DNA from: BS150m-G50 sp964501185 [NCBI: uncultured Bacteroidia bacterium]
GTDB taxonomy: Bacteria; CAIWAD01; BS150m-G50
DNA length: 64,000 nt
NCBI GenBank assembly: GCA_964501185.1
Contig: CAZCRT010000014.1
Coordinates: forward strand, 7,834-71,833
Direction of reading: 5' to 3'
Positions 46,686-55,670 of this stretch are shown here, piece by piece. The first letter of the stretch is position 1; the number at the start of each line of letters is the position of its first letter. Below the pieces are notes generated by a model. That model ran no database searches. It had not been told where the DNA came from and saw only the letters and a list, made by a program, of their open reading frames with translations. The position numbers were made by a program, and so were the translations under genes.

Positions 46686-48149
46686 CTAATCCCACTGTAG
46701 ATCTTCCTTGTGCATTCCTGAATCACGGTCAGGTACTTCAGTCGGATACTCTCCGGTAAAGCAGGCCATACAGAAATCTTCAGCAGGCTGGTACAATGCC
46801 TTGCGCAGCGTTTCAACTGACATGTATTCAACGGAGTCCGCACCCACCCGTCTGGCCAGTTCCTCGGGATTGTAACGGTTTGCCGCCAGTTCATCCGGAT
46901 TGGGAAAATCCATACCGTAGAAACAGGGATAACGAACCGGGGGAGAACTGATACGGATGTGAATTTGTGCCACACCAGCTTCCCGCAGCAGATGCACCAG
47001 CTTCTTCAGTGTGGTTCCCCGCACAATGGAATCATCCACCAGCACAACCCGTTTACCATGCAACACCCCTTCCACCACGTTAAACTTGAGTCGGACGGAA
47101 AAATCCCGTTCCATCTGTTGTGGATCAATGAAGGTACGTCCCACATAGTGATTGCGAATCAGACCCAGCTCAAATTTGACTCCGGAGCTGTTTGCATAGC
47201 CGAGAGCGGCTGTATTACTGGAGTCTGGCACTGGAATGGTGATATCGGCATCAGCCGGTCTCTCTTCAGCCAGAAACCTGCCCAGTTGACGCCTGGTCTT
47301 GTCGACATTCTCACCGAAAATTTTAGAGTCAGGCCGGGAGAAATAGATGTATTCAAAAACACAATGCGCACGTTTCGTTGGTTCAGCCAGCCGCAGAGAT
47401 TCCATTCCCTCCTCGCTGAACAGCAATAACTCCCCGGGTTCAATATCCCGCTCGTACTCTGCACCGATGATATCGAAAGCACATGATTCGGAAGCGACAA
47501 CCGGTGCGCCGGATGCAGTTCTTCCCAGGCAGAGTGGTTTGAAGCCGTGAGGGTCACGTGCCGCCAGCATCTGATCTTTTGAAAGCACCACCAGTGAATA
47601 GGAGCCGGTAACCTGTTGCAACGCCTCTATAGCCCGCTGTGCAAGTGTATCACGTTTTGAACGAGCCAGCAGGTGGAGTATTACTTCAGAGTCGGTTGAG
47701 GTCTGGAAAATAGCTCCTTCACTCTCCAGGCGCTTCCGCTCTATGCGGGAATTGGTCAGGTTGCCATTATGCGCCAGCGCCAGTGACCCGAGGTGTGTGT
47801 TGACAAGAATTGGCTGGTTGTTGACCTCTGTACTCGATCCGGTAGTAGAGTAGCGATTGTGCCCTATGGCGTGTCGGCCGGCAAGCATCTCCATCTGCTC
47901 AGGCAGCCGGAACACCTCCCTCACCTGCCCCAGCTTGGCGCGGCGATACAGACGCTGGCTGTCAGCTGTGACAATTCCAGCGGATTCCTGGCCCCGGTGC
48001 TGCAATGCAAACAATCCCAGGAAAGCCTGTTGTGCTGCATCTTCACTATCGTAGATACCGAAGACACCACAGGCTTCATGCACTCCTCTGTCACAGGCTG
48101 TACGACAAACAGGTTGATTACTGTTCAAGACACATTCGCTGTTTTTCAT
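46686..48149 (-). CDS. purF: Amidophosphoribosyltransferase PurF
   Basis: The 487-residue enzyme catalyses the first committed step of purine synthesis, moving glutamine amide nitrogen to PRPP. The N-terminal glutaminase domain holds the catalytic cysteine C27 in EACGVFGI, so 26 residues should be removed as a propeptide, as in the Bacillus-type enzyme. The PRPP loop VVLVDDSIVRGTT is near residue 360. The iron-sulfur-type cysteines of the Bacillus class are visible, including YPCFYG and DFCMACFTG. AGGAG precedes ATG 48149. It is not in a pur operon here; its neighbours are a transporter and a membrane protein. Confidence 0.96.
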   Translation of the reverse strand: MKNSECVLNSNQPVCRTACDRGVHEACGVFGIYDSEDAAQQAFLGLFALQHRGQESAGIVTADSQRLYRRAKLGQVREVFRLPEQMEMLAGRHAIGHNRYSTTGSSTEVNNQPILVNTHLGSLALAHNGNLTNSRIERKRLESEGAIFQTSTDSEVILHLLARSKRDTLAQRAIEALQQVTGSYSLVVLSKDQMLAARDPHGFKPLCLGRTASGAPVVASESCAFDIIGAEYERDIEPGELLLFSEEGMESLRLAEPTKRAHCVFEYIYFSRPDSKIFGENVDKTRRQLGRFLAEERPADADITIPVPDSSNTAALGYANSSGVKFELGLIRNHYVGRTFIDPQQMERDFSVRLKFNVVEGVLHGKRVVLVDDSIVRGTTLKKLVHLLREAGVAQIHIRISSPPVRYPCFYGMDFPNPDELAANRYNPEELARRVGADSVEYMSVETLRKALYQPAEDFCMACFTGEYPTEVPDRDSGMHKEDLQWD

Positions 48150-48184
48150 TTGCTCCTATACCTCCTGCCCTTCATAATCAGTGT

Positions 48185-48259
48185 AGTATTTCCAGAAAGA
48201 AGCAGGTGCAGATTGTAGACGCTGAAGCGATGCCGTTGGCATCGTACTCCGGAAATACT
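48185..48259. other. Nested hairpin between the SNF gene end and purF
   Basis: An outer stem AGTATTTCC (48185-48193) with GGAAATACT (48251-48259) encloses an inner hairpin CGATGCC-GTT-GGCATCG. It lies downstream of the transporter stop (48324) and about 36 bp before the purF start, so it could be a terminator or a purF leader structure. No purine-riboswitch signature is seen. Confidence 0.5.
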
Positions 48260-48323
48260 ATTAAGCGATTCTAACGAATGAAAGACTGTTTGTAAACACT
48301 AAGTCCTTATGAGAATCGCTAAA

Positions 48324-49694
48324 TCATGGAAGACGCAGGATTTTGATTTTATAAAGCATCACCACAGCTACCAGAAGTGGAGCCACCCAGCGCAAAATGA
48401 AACGCCAGATCGGATACCACTTTTCCAGACCGGGACCGGTAGTGAACTCTTCACGAGCCAGCTGCGCCGGCATGCGCCAACCGACAAAGAGCGCAATCAA
48501 CAGTCCACCGGCCGGTAACAACCAGTTGGAAGCGAGATAGTCCATGGTGTCAAAAAAGTTCATGCCAAAGATATCCACCCAGGCACCGAAAAGAGCCCCC
48601 TGTCCTGAATATGCGCTGGGTATGCCAAATACGAATATTATCGATCCGGTAAGTAAGGTCGCTTTTCGCCGGGACCAGCTGGTTTCATCGATAAGGAAAC
48701 TGGTGACCACCTCCTGCAATGAAATCGCACTGGTCAGTGCGGCGAAAGTCAACAGCAGAAAGAACATCAGAGCCAGGATCATACCACCCGGAAGCTGCGA
48801 AAAGATGATCGGCATAGTCTTGAACACAAGTCCCGGCCCGGCTTCCGGTGCAAAACCATAGCCGAACACAATCGGAAAGATCATGAAACAGGCCATCAGT
48901 GCGACAACCGTATCCAGTATAGAAATAGTCACTGCTGAGCGCACCAGATCCTCTTTGCGCTTCAGATAGCTACCATAAGTGAGCATCGCTCCCATACCGA
49001 GTGAGAGGGTGAAGAATGCATGTCCCAGGGCTTCCAGTACACCACGGGAAGTCAGTTTGCTGACATCCGGATAGAAAATGAAGCGAACTGTCTGCATGAA
49101 ACCCTGGTCAGGGGCAAACATCCCATAGACAACCAGAACCACCAGTATGACAAAAAGTACCGGCATCAGAACCCGTGCGGCCTTTTCAATCCCCTGGCGT
49201 ACACCACCCAGCACAATGCCAACCACCATGCCCATGAAAATAAAATGCCAGAAAAGAGTAATGTTGCCATCGGCATACAGTTTGCTGAACAGTCCACCAA
49301 TCTGTTCCGGTGTCTGATTGTGCGTAGTGTCCATGATGGCCAGCAATACATAGTTGAGTGACCAGCCGGCTACAACGGAATAGTAGGAGAGGATGACAAA
49401 ACCGGCAGCAATCCCCATCCAGCCCACCAGTTTCCATTTGGAGTTTTCACCGGCCAGGATACTGAAAGCTCCAACCGGGCTTTTTTGTGTAGACCTGCCG
49501 ATCATTACTTCCGCAATCATGATGGGAATACCGATCACCAGAATTGCAGCCAGATAGATAAGTACAAAAAGACCACCGCCATTTTCACCGGTGATGTAGG
49601 GAAATTTCCAGATGTTACCCAACCCGACCGCTGAACCGGCTGCTGCCAGCACAAAGCCAAGACGACTGTTCCAGTTTCCTCGATTCTGGGACAT
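48324..49694 (-). CDS. SNF (sodium:neurotransmitter symporter) family transporter
   Basis: The 456-residue protein has 11-12 hydrophobic helices. The family N-terminus WNSRLGFVLAAAGSAVGLGN followed by IWKFPY is unambiguous, including the unwound first helix with the Gly-rich sodium site. Family members carry amino acids or similar compounds into the cell with sodium. The substrate is unknown, though an amino-acid role fits the protease-rich setting. The ribosome site GGAGGAGGAG is strong. The gene ends at 48324, followed by the nested hairpin. Confidence 0.93.
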   Translation of the reverse strand: MSQNRGNWNSRLGFVLAAAGSAVGLGNIWKFPYITGENGGGLFVLIYLAAILVIGIPIMIAEVMIGRSTQKSPVGAFSILAGENSKWKLVGWMGIAAGFVILSYYSVVAGWSLNYVLLAIMDTTHNQTPEQIGGLFSKLYADGNITLFWHFIFMGMVVGIVLGGVRQGIEKAARVLMPVLFVILVVLVVYGMFAPDQGFMQTVRFIFYPDVSKLTSRGVLEALGHAFFTLSLGMGAMLTYGSYLKRKEDLVRSAVTISILDTVVALMACFMIFPIVFGYGFAPEAGPGLVFKTMPIIFSQLPGGMILALMFFLLLTFAALTSAISLQEVVTSFLIDETSWSRRKATLLTGSIIFVFGIPSAYSGQGALFGAWVDIFGMNFFDTMDYLASNWLLPAGGLLIALFVGWRMPAQLAREEFTTGPGLEKWYPIWRFILRWVAPLLVAVVMLYKIKILRLP

Positions 49695-49775
49695 GTTCTC
49701 CTCCTCCTTTGACTACTCAGCTATGATGGATAGCAATAGTATTACCAGGTTCGTTACCGCAAGCAACACCTTAGC

Positions 49776-49868
49776 GTTCGATACCAGAGGTATCGAACAC
49801 AAGTAACACTATACTAAAGCGAGGCTTGAACCCACGGGAGAGCTCTCAGTAAGCATCTACAAGCCTCG
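49776..49868. other. Two strong nested hairpins upstream of the SNF gene
   Basis: GTTCGATACC-AGA-GGTATCGAAC (49776-49798) is a perfect 10-bp hairpin. CGAGGCTTG (49820-49828) with CAAGCCTCG (49860-49868) encloses the palindrome GAGAGCTCTC (49838-49847). They sit between the DUF5683 gene end and the SNF transporter start, 80-170 bp upstream of the latter. They may be terminators or a leader RNA; no T-tract follows either. Confidence 0.6.
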
Positions 49869-49874
49869 AAATAA

Positions 49875-49935
49875 CCGATGTTTCAATGGTCGTTTTCAAA
49901 AGGACATTACTTGTGAGCATCGGTATATTTCCAGA
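49875..49935 (+). repeat. 61-bp dispersed repeat, copy B (supplies the DUF5683 stop)
   Basis: This aligns with copy A at 27697-27757 (51 of 61 identical, no gaps). Here it lies antisense: its minus strand encodes the last codons (FWKYTDAHK) and the stop at 49907 of the DUF5683 gene, rather than a start codon. An AGCAATAGTAT word at 49732 resembles the AGCAATACTAT just upstream of copy A. Confidence 0.8.
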
Positions 49936-50488
49936 ATGGAAGTCTCAGAGATACTGTTACACCTGCACCATCCGGAAACAGCTGCAGGGAAAGGTCTGGT
50001 GAATCATCAAAATCTGCCAGCGCGGCATCGACATAAGCATCGGTGATATTGAACAGCTCAAACCAGAGCAGCCACCAGAGCAGCTTGTTGCGGTCGTTCA
50101 GATAGAAACCGGCACGACGATTATAATCGTATTGCAGATCAGGATCTGTTGCATCATGTGCATTCTGCTCCAACTCCTGCCAACGGAGGTGCTGATGAAC
50201 AATCCCGTAAACCATTCCAACTTCCACTCCGGCAAACAGGAGCGCTTTCAGAATTCTGCCATTCTGAAGCTGCCCCCAGCCCGGCTGCACTATGGACTTC
50301 AACATCGCTCGCCGGGCCAACTCCATCGTTGTATCAACCCTGGCGTCCTGTCGGGACACACTTGTGTCAGGTGTAACTACTCGCAGGGAATCAGGCTGAG
50401 CCATTGTATCACACCAGACAACAGCCAGTAAAATGAGCAAACTCAACAGGTTCAGCAAAGGGAATTCTCTGCCCCGGAAACAGATCAT
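49907..50488 (-). CDS. DUF5683-type protein, membrane or periplasmic
   Basis: About 193 residues from ATG 50488, which overlaps the ridA stop as ATGA; an earlier TTG frame lacks a ribosome site. A signal or anchor helix (LLNLLSLLILLAVVW) is followed by MLKSIVQPGWGQLQNGR and a second hydrophobic stretch (LLWWLLWFELFNITDAYVD). Both are hallmarks of DUF5683, a family common in Bacteroidota-like bacteria and of unknown role. The C-terminus is encoded by the 61-bp repeat, so it may have been exchanged or extended. The function is unknown. Confidence 0.82.
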   Translation of the reverse strand: MICFRGREFPLLNLLSLLILLAVVWCDTMAQPDSLRVVTPDTSVSRQDARVDTTMELARRAMLKSIVQPGWGQLQNGRILKALLFAGVEVGMVYGIVHQHLRWQELEQNAHDATDPDLQYDYNRRAGFYLNDRNKLLWWLLWFELFNITDAYVDAALADFDDSPDLSLQLFPDGAGVTVSLRLPFWKYTDAHK

Positions 50489-50874
50489 TGACCGGCCAGA
50501 GCGATACAATCCATCTCTATCAGTGCATCTTTTGGCAGACGGGAAACCTGAACCAGCACCCGGGCCGGACTGGATTCTCCGAAGTATTCACTATAGATCT
50601 CATTAACCAGGTCGTAGTCGCTCATATCAAGCAGATAGATTGTCACCTTGACAACCTGTGGCAGACTACTTTCTCCACCTTCCAGTACAGCAGTCAGGTT
50701 TTTCAATACCTGGCGGGTCTGCAGGCCGATGTCTGCAGGCGCCATTTCACCTGTGGCAGGATCAAGTGCGATCTGCCCCGCAGTAAAGAGTAATTTACCA
50801 TCGGCGATAACACCCTGTGAATAGGGGCCAATGGCTGCCGGTGCTTTATCAGTAGCAACGATTGCTCGTACCAT
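50485..50874 (-). CDS. ridA: RidA/YjgF family reactive-intermediate deaminase
   Basis: The 129-residue protein begins MVRAIVATDKAPAAIGPYSQ and ends in the arginine loop with SPARVLVQVSRLPKDALIEM, where the Arg-Val-x-Val-x-(V/S)-x-x-L motif binds the carboxylate of 2-aminoacrylate-type intermediates. RidA hydrolyses reactive enamines and imines made by PLP enzymes such as serine/threonine dehydratases, which suits an amino-acid-degrading cell. Size and motif match the trimeric family. AGGAG lies upstream of ATG 50874. It is co-translated with the DUF5683 gene by overlap. Confidence 0.95.
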   Translation of the reverse strand: MVRAIVATDKAPAAIGPYSQGVIADGKLLFTAGQIALDPATGEMAPADIGLQTRQVLKNLTAVLEGGESSLPQVVKVTIYLLDMSDYDLVNEIYSEYFGESSPARVLVQVSRLPKDALIEMDCIALAGQ

Positions 50875-51017
50875 AACTACTCCTGCAATAATGGTTGGTT
50901 AGCGGTGTTCTGATCCACCCTATGAATCTAGGAGTCTATCGGTTCTTCTCAACAAAAACAGCAGGCAGCCTGTGATACAAACCACATTCTCATCCTGTTC
51001 ATCAGCTACTTCATCAC

Positions 51018-54000
51018 CTACCTGATCAAGAGGCACTTCCCCGATAGTGATGGTGCATTGTCTATCCTTATGCTGTAGAAGTAGAGACCGGAGGGTGCTG
51101 AATCCGCCTGCCAGTGCAGCAGCTGCTGTCCGGCGTTCAGCGGCCCCTGATGCAACAGTGCAATTCTCTCACCCAGCAGATTGTAGACAGTGACCTCTAC
51201 CTCACCGGGATGATTCAGAGTGAATTGCAGGGAGTAGCTGCTGTTAAAGGGATTGGGATAACCACGTACCAGTTGTATCACATCAGGTTCTTCTTCAATA
51301 CCCTGGAGCAGCGGGCCGGTAGTGAATTTGATACTCTGCAGGGAATTCAACTCCTGGTTTGGCAGGTTGAACTCATGATTGAAGCTGTATTCCAGGCCAT
51401 ACTGCTCACCCGGGGCCTCAATACCAATGGTTGCATAGTTCTCATCTGAGTCCAGGTTCTGATAATCGAGATAATGAAAGATCAGCTCGCTGTCACCGGT
51501 TGCTGTAGGATAATTCTGTTGATCGTGGATTACGACCTGAAAGTTCTGCGACATTACAGGTTGTGCCCCTGAGATTCGAAACTCGGACCACTCAACATAG
51601 AAACGTCCCTGTTCCATATCGTGCCAGTAGAAGATTTCCCCCTGCTGCTGATACTGCCAGTTGTACAGATCATCCCAGAAAGGTGCCACCATACCGGAAG
51701 GTCCGTTTGCACCCGGGATCTGGGAATTACGCCAGCTGGTCAGATCTGTTTCACCGGGAGCCAGCCAGCCATTACTGCAAACGGAAATTGAGGCGTAGTC
51801 CTGTCCATAAAACCGAAATGTAAACGGTAGTGGCAGCATGTTGGTTTCACCATAGGGGTCGTCCCATTCCGGTTGTGCGGGATCATAAACATTGAGACTG
51901 CTGCCGGGGCCACCCTGATCCGGATCCAGCTCCAGCCAGTTGAATTCCGGTGCCAGCTCGTAATCATCATTGCTGTGATAGGCATAGTAGCCACCTGCAT
52001 CCGGGCCTGAAGGATCTGTCCAATCCAGTTGACCGATGGTAAGTGAGGCTGCTGCTGTCCAGGGCAGATCACCGGTCATCACCAGCACCAGGGGACAGAT
52101 GGTACCATTGACACATTCCTGGTCTATGGTCAGCTGACAGCTGCAACTTGTAACCGCATCAGGTGGGAGTGACGGGAGGTCAAACTGCATTGTCGATGAT
52201 GAAAGGCAGGGGTTGAGCTCCAACAGGGCAGATACCGGCTGTTCAAATCCACGATCACCACTGTTACGGAGAAACAGTTCGATATTACCGGTTTCACCAC
52301 GCTGTGGCAGATCGTCGTTATCATCGCTCCAGATCAGTGAATCTACATCCAGGCGGGGGCCATGCAACAGTTGATTGAACGCGTCTGGTTCACCGGTGGT
52401 AAACACACCCACAAACTGCTGCTGCTCCAGCACCAGGCTCAGATCGTTGTAACTCAGTTCCACGCTGTTTTCAGAAAGCGCCTCTTCACCGGCAGCAATC
52501 TCTGGTAGTTGAAAGTCAGCCCCCAGTGTCATTCCTGCCGCACTCAGGGTAACATCAACAGGAGTGAGTGTTACAGTGCTGTGATTAACCGCGCGCAACC
52601 TGACCTGTTGTGGCTGGCCTACTACCAGTTCACCACCCTGCTCTGCATCGAGGGCAAGAAGCAACGGATTCAGTTGCCAGCCAGATTGCAGAATGGAGTT
52701 CTGTACCGGTATCAATCCATAACCGCTGACCGTGATTGTCCAGGTCCGCTCTACACCGGCAGGAATATCCACCAGGGCCAGCCCGGCTTCATCCGTCCAG
52801 GCGGAGAATGCTTCATCAGTCTCTTCATCATAAAGTGTCACATTGGCCTGTGTCACTTCGGAAGGCAACTGCACCTGAACCGGAACCTGTGATTGTTCGA
52901 GGTGTACTAAAGCCGGATACTGCACTTCCGGGCTGACCGGAGTACCGGTAATCAGGATCATTCCCGGATCACCCAGCAGATTGTAAGCATGGAAATAGAA
53001 GTGGACTGAATTTGCCGGTCCTCCCGGGCTATGCCAGTCCGGGTTATTGAAGTAGAGCTCCAGCTTGCCCCTGGTCAACAGCTGCCCGAGGTACTCCAGC
53101 CGTTCCTGAACCACTCCCTGGTAGATTCCCAGATCAATGGTGTTATTCCAGCGGGTATGAGTATCGAGCTCCGAGGGCCCTATGAATCCTACGGCCCCTT
53201 TCAACTGATTGGCAGTACCGTGACGCAACCACTTCTCTCCAAAACAGGGATCAGTGCCATAAGAGGCGAAGTCACCACCTCCACAAACAATGGATGTGAC
53301 TACCGGCAGTTTGTCATAGTTATGAATGCCGCTCTGGATATCATCACTGGTAAAAAAAGGTGTTACCCAGGCATAGCGATGGCCGAATCCACGATAATTG
53401 ATATAGGATAGCCCGTCGTTGACCGCCGGATAAATACTGGAAGCGGGAAGCGGGTTATAATAGTGGCTGTAAACGCTGTCCACAGTAGTATAACCATTTT
53501 CCAGCAGGTCATCACGTACCTGCCGCATGACCTCCCGCCGCGACCAGGCCAGCCACCAGTCACAAACCATCAGAGCGCGATCCGGCCAGTTCGGGTCATC
53601 CTCCGGCAGAATGATGTCGCGCTCGTACCGAAGTATCTTGTTGACCACAGTCTGCAGCTGGCTGGCTGTGTCAACCGATAACCTGCCGACATACACTTCC
53701 GGTAGAAAATCATTACCGGCCAGCAGGCTGTAAGGATGATCAGTTACGTCCTGATAATTCCATTCCGGTTCGGAATAACTGGTGCCATTGATAAAGAATG
53801 CGTCAAGGGGCATCGACTGTGGATATAGGTCCTTGTCCCCCACGAGCAGTACGAAGTCAAAACTGTTCCCCAGGTCCCAGCGAGTCTGCAGGTAGTTTTT
53901 TATATCGTTGTAATCCATGTCATCCGGCGTTGTGCAAACGGTATCTATAGCCCAACCCAGTTGACGTTTCCAGTCAATCAGAGGGTACAGGAGTTCGCGT

Positions 54001-54689
54001 GCCGGTTCCGGGAAGAATATTACATAACCACCACGGGGGATATCGCGTGCGTTCTGCTGCGCGGGGCGATAATTCAATAGCAACCTGCTGAACTGCTGCT
54101 CTGCAATTCGTGAAGGATGTGTGGACAATAACTGATTACAATTGGAACAATCCTCTCCGTTGAAGGAAACAAACAACTCCAGCCGATCACTGCGCAACAG
54201 TGTATGCCCGTCCGCAGCCAGCCTGAAAGGAGCGATACTGATCTGAACTATTCGCCGGTCACGCATAATCGCCGGGGTTGTCATTCTGGTTGCCTGCGGC
54301 CACCAGGCTGCCTGGAAGCCGGTATCCTCATATCTGCTTTCATCGCCGGCATCCCAGCGGTCACTGCCGGTCAACACCGGTGCGGGTGTACAAGCGGGCA
54401 TTCCGACAGTCACAGCGGAAAGCTGCTCAAGTGATACCGGTGCTGTTGCAGGCAATTCCAGCCAGGTGGAAATGAGTGGTAATGGATCTGTACCGGTTGC
54501 ATTGAGACCTGGTATTTCAATCCTGACACCAGCTTCCGTTCGCACTAGTTGATACTCTGTTAACTCGAATTGGAGGAGTATTCCATCACCGGCATTCTCC
54601 TGTGCAGTCAGTGTCCAACCGGCAGTTTCCTGACTGTACTGTGATGCATTTGCACCAACTGTTACCAGTAATAGAAATAGCAACCACAT
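51018..54689 (-). CDS. Gingipain-like C25 cysteine protease with T9SS sorting domain
   Basis: 1223 residues from ATG 54689, where ACAGGAGGATTT gives a very good ribosome site; the longer TTG frame adds 12 residues. After the signal peptide comes a propeptide (about to residue 220), then the C25 domain with catalytic H437 (YRGFGHRYAW) and C469 (SIVCGGGDF), about the spacing of gingipain R (H211, C244). Ig-like and Asp-rich beta domains follow. Residues about 1145-1223 form the T9SS sorting domain (GYPNPFNSSYSLQF ... GLYFYSI). It should be secreted by the SprA system and cleave proteins outside the cell. The gene is preceded by a 500-bp gap and stands alone. Confidence 0.92.
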   Translation of the reverse strand: MWLLFLLLVTVGANASQYSQETAGWTLTAQENAGDGILLQFELTEYQLVRTEAGVRIEIPGLNATGTDPLPLISTWLELPATAPVSLEQLSAVTVGMPACTPAPVLTGSDRWDAGDESRYEDTGFQAAWWPQATRMTTPAIMRDRRIVQISIAPFRLAADGHTLLRSDRLELFVSFNGEDCSNCNQLLSTHPSRIAEQQFSRLLLNYRPAQQNARDIPRGGYVIFFPEPARELLYPLIDWKRQLGWAIDTVCTTPDDMDYNDIKNYLQTRWDLGNSFDFVLLVGDKDLYPQSMPLDAFFINGTSYSEPEWNYQDVTDHPYSLLAGNDFLPEVYVGRLSVDTASQLQTVVNKILRYERDIILPEDDPNWPDRALMVCDWWLAWSRREVMRQVRDDLLENGYTTVDSVYSHYYNPLPASSIYPAVNDGLSYINYRGFGHRYAWVTPFFTSDDIQSGIHNYDKLPVVTSIVCGGGDFASYGTDPCFGEKWLRHGTANQLKGAVGFIGPSELDTHTRWNNTIDLGIYQGVVQERLEYLGQLLTRGKLELYFNNPDWHSPGGPANSVHFYFHAYNLLGDPGMILITGTPVSPEVQYPALVHLEQSQVPVQVQLPSEVTQANVTLYDEETDEAFSAWTDEAGLALVDIPAGVERTWTITVSGYGLIPVQNSILQSGWQLNPLLLALDAEQGGELVVGQPQQVRLRAVNHSTVTLTPVDVTLSAAGMTLGADFQLPEIAAGEEALSENSVELSYNDLSLVLEQQQFVGVFTTGEPDAFNQLLHGPRLDVDSLIWSDDNDDLPQRGETGNIELFLRNSGDRGFEQPVSALLELNPCLSSSTMQFDLPSLPPDAVTSCSCQLTIDQECVNGTICPLVLVMTGDLPWTAAASLTIGQLDWTDPSGPDAGGYYAYHSNDDYELAPEFNWLELDPDQGGPGSSLNVYDPAQPEWDDPYGETNMLPLPFTFRFYGQDYASISVCSNGWLAPGETDLTSWRNSQIPGANGPSGMVAPFWDDLYNWQYQQQGEIFYWHDMEQGRFYVEWSEFRISGAQPVMSQNFQVVIHDQQNYPTATGDSELIFHYLDYQNLDSDENYATIGIEAPGEQYGLEYSFNHEFNLPNQELNSLQSIKFTTGPLLQGIEEEPDVIQLVRGYPNPFNSSYSLQFTLNHPGEVEVTVYNLLGERIALLHQGPLNAGQQLLHWQADSAPSGLYFYSIRIDNAPSLSGKCLLIR

Positions 54690-55110
54690 AAATCCTCCTG
54701 TGAGAGCAGAAATCTGATACCTCAACCAGTCAACTTAAGCAATGTCATTTTAACTCGCCACAAATACCACCGTTCAAATGGGGTAACTATTCTAACTGCG
54801 TAACCTTCAAAAGCGATCCCTGTGTATCCCACAGTTGCTGAAGCGATTTCAACGATACCACCATTCTTTTACTGCAACACAAGCCTGTTTCCACAGGTGC
54901 TACGCCAGGGTAGCTGTGTCGTTTGGGTAGCAATCTCGTTGTCGCTGTTTATTATGAGTTTAGCATGATTTGACGAATTGTGCAACCTTTTCGTATCACT
55001 TTGCCAGAAGTAAGATAGCACTCGAAATTCTAGAGCATACTGATCGTTAGTACCGTTATATCAATAACATACAACTCCTTTACTTCCGAACTTGTTAAGT
55101 TATTAACTAT
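54690..55110. other. Gap between C25 protease start and the sigma-54 promoter
   Basis: This holds the unknown promoter of the C25 gene (minus) and probably the enhancer sites for the sigma-54 promoter at 55111. I see short inverted segments such as GTTATATCAATAAC near 55056 and TTAAGTTATTAA near 55095, which could be activator sites, but no strong match to a known enhancer-binding protein. No gene is recognised. Confidence 0.45.
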
Positions 55111-55127
55111 TGGCACTGTTATTGCTT
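55111..55127 (+). promoter_or_regulatory. Sigma-54 (-24/-12) promoter
   Basis: TGGCACTGTTATTGCTT matches TGGCAC-N5-TTGC(A/T). The invariant GG is at 55112-55113 and GC at 55124-55125, exactly ten bases apart. The expected start of transcription is around 55137, giving a leader of about 55 nt to ATG 55193 of the first small gene. It needs an enhancer-binding activator and ATP, so expression should be conditional. Sigma-54 often drives flagellar, nitrogen and surface-structure genes. Confidence 0.82.
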
Positions 55128-55192
55128 GGAAAGGGGGCAGACAGGGTCAGTGATAGTACCGACACACAAACAGGTGACAAAACGAGGTGATG

Positions 55193-55507
55193 ATGACAAC
55201 GAGATCCCAGACCTGCACCGAGCAAAAGTTGTTTCAGGATATTGAACGGCTTAAACGCCACCGACAACTGTTCCGCAATCGCATGGAACTGGTACTGCAC
55301 CAGCAAAGTGATGTTCGTCACCTGATCGCGATACCGGTGAACCCGCGCGGATGCAAAGTTGTATTGCGTGACAGTGAGAAACACTCCCGGGTAGGTCAGG
55401 TAAGTGGTAAACGAACTGAGGGATTCTACCAGGAAAACAATGCACTGTTTGAAGATGTCGCTGAAAAGATTCTGGCCAAGCTGTGGAATCTGCATATTGA
55501 AGAGTAA
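55193..55507 (+). CDS. Small protein of the sigma-54 cluster, unrecognised (gene 1)
   Basis: About 104 residues from ATG 55193, with CGAGG 5 bp upstream; two earlier starts (GTG 55187, ATG 55190) are too close. The sequence is charged and mainly helical (KLFQDIERLKRHRQLFRNRM), then a short strand segment VRHLIAIPVNPRGCKVVL, and ends in a helix (ALFEDVAEKILAKLWNLHIE). No signal peptide or membrane segment. I do not recognise it. It is the first gene behind the promoter and is followed by gene 2 after 2 bp. Confidence 0.65.
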   Translation: MTTRSQTCTEQKLFQDIERLKRHRQLFRNRMELVLHQQSDVRHLIAIPVNPRGCKVVLRDSEKHSRVGQVSGKRTEGFYQENNALFEDVAEKILAKLWNLHIEE

Positions 55508-55509
55508 TC

Positions 55510-55656
55510 ATGAAGAATATGGTATTTCCTGGTGTCTTTGTGCAGGAAAGCCCTGGTAAAAAGTGTTTGAAAGTATTCAGTTTCCAGGAAAGTATGATAA
55601 GTGATGCTAGTGGATACACACTGAAAAGACGATTTATTCATATCGCATCACAGTAA
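55510..55656 (+). CDS. 48-residue ORF of the sigma-54 cluster (gene 2)
   Basis: ATG 55510 to TAA 55654 encodes MKNMVFPGVFVQESPGKKCL and 28 further residues. It fills the space between genes 1 and 3 almost exactly (2 bp and 14 bp gaps) on the same strand. GAAGAG lies about 6 bp upstream. It has no recognisable domain. Its packing favours a real gene, but a 48-codon frame can occur by chance. Confidence 0.45.
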   Translation: MKNMVFPGVFVQESPGKKCLKVFSFQESMISDASGYTLKRRFIHIASQ

Positions 55657-55670
55657 CAGAGGACCTGAAA

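Noticed and set aside
48185-48259. Purine riboswitch before purF
   Set aside because: The paired segments do not show the conserved three-way-junction bases of the purine aptamer; only simple nested stems are present.
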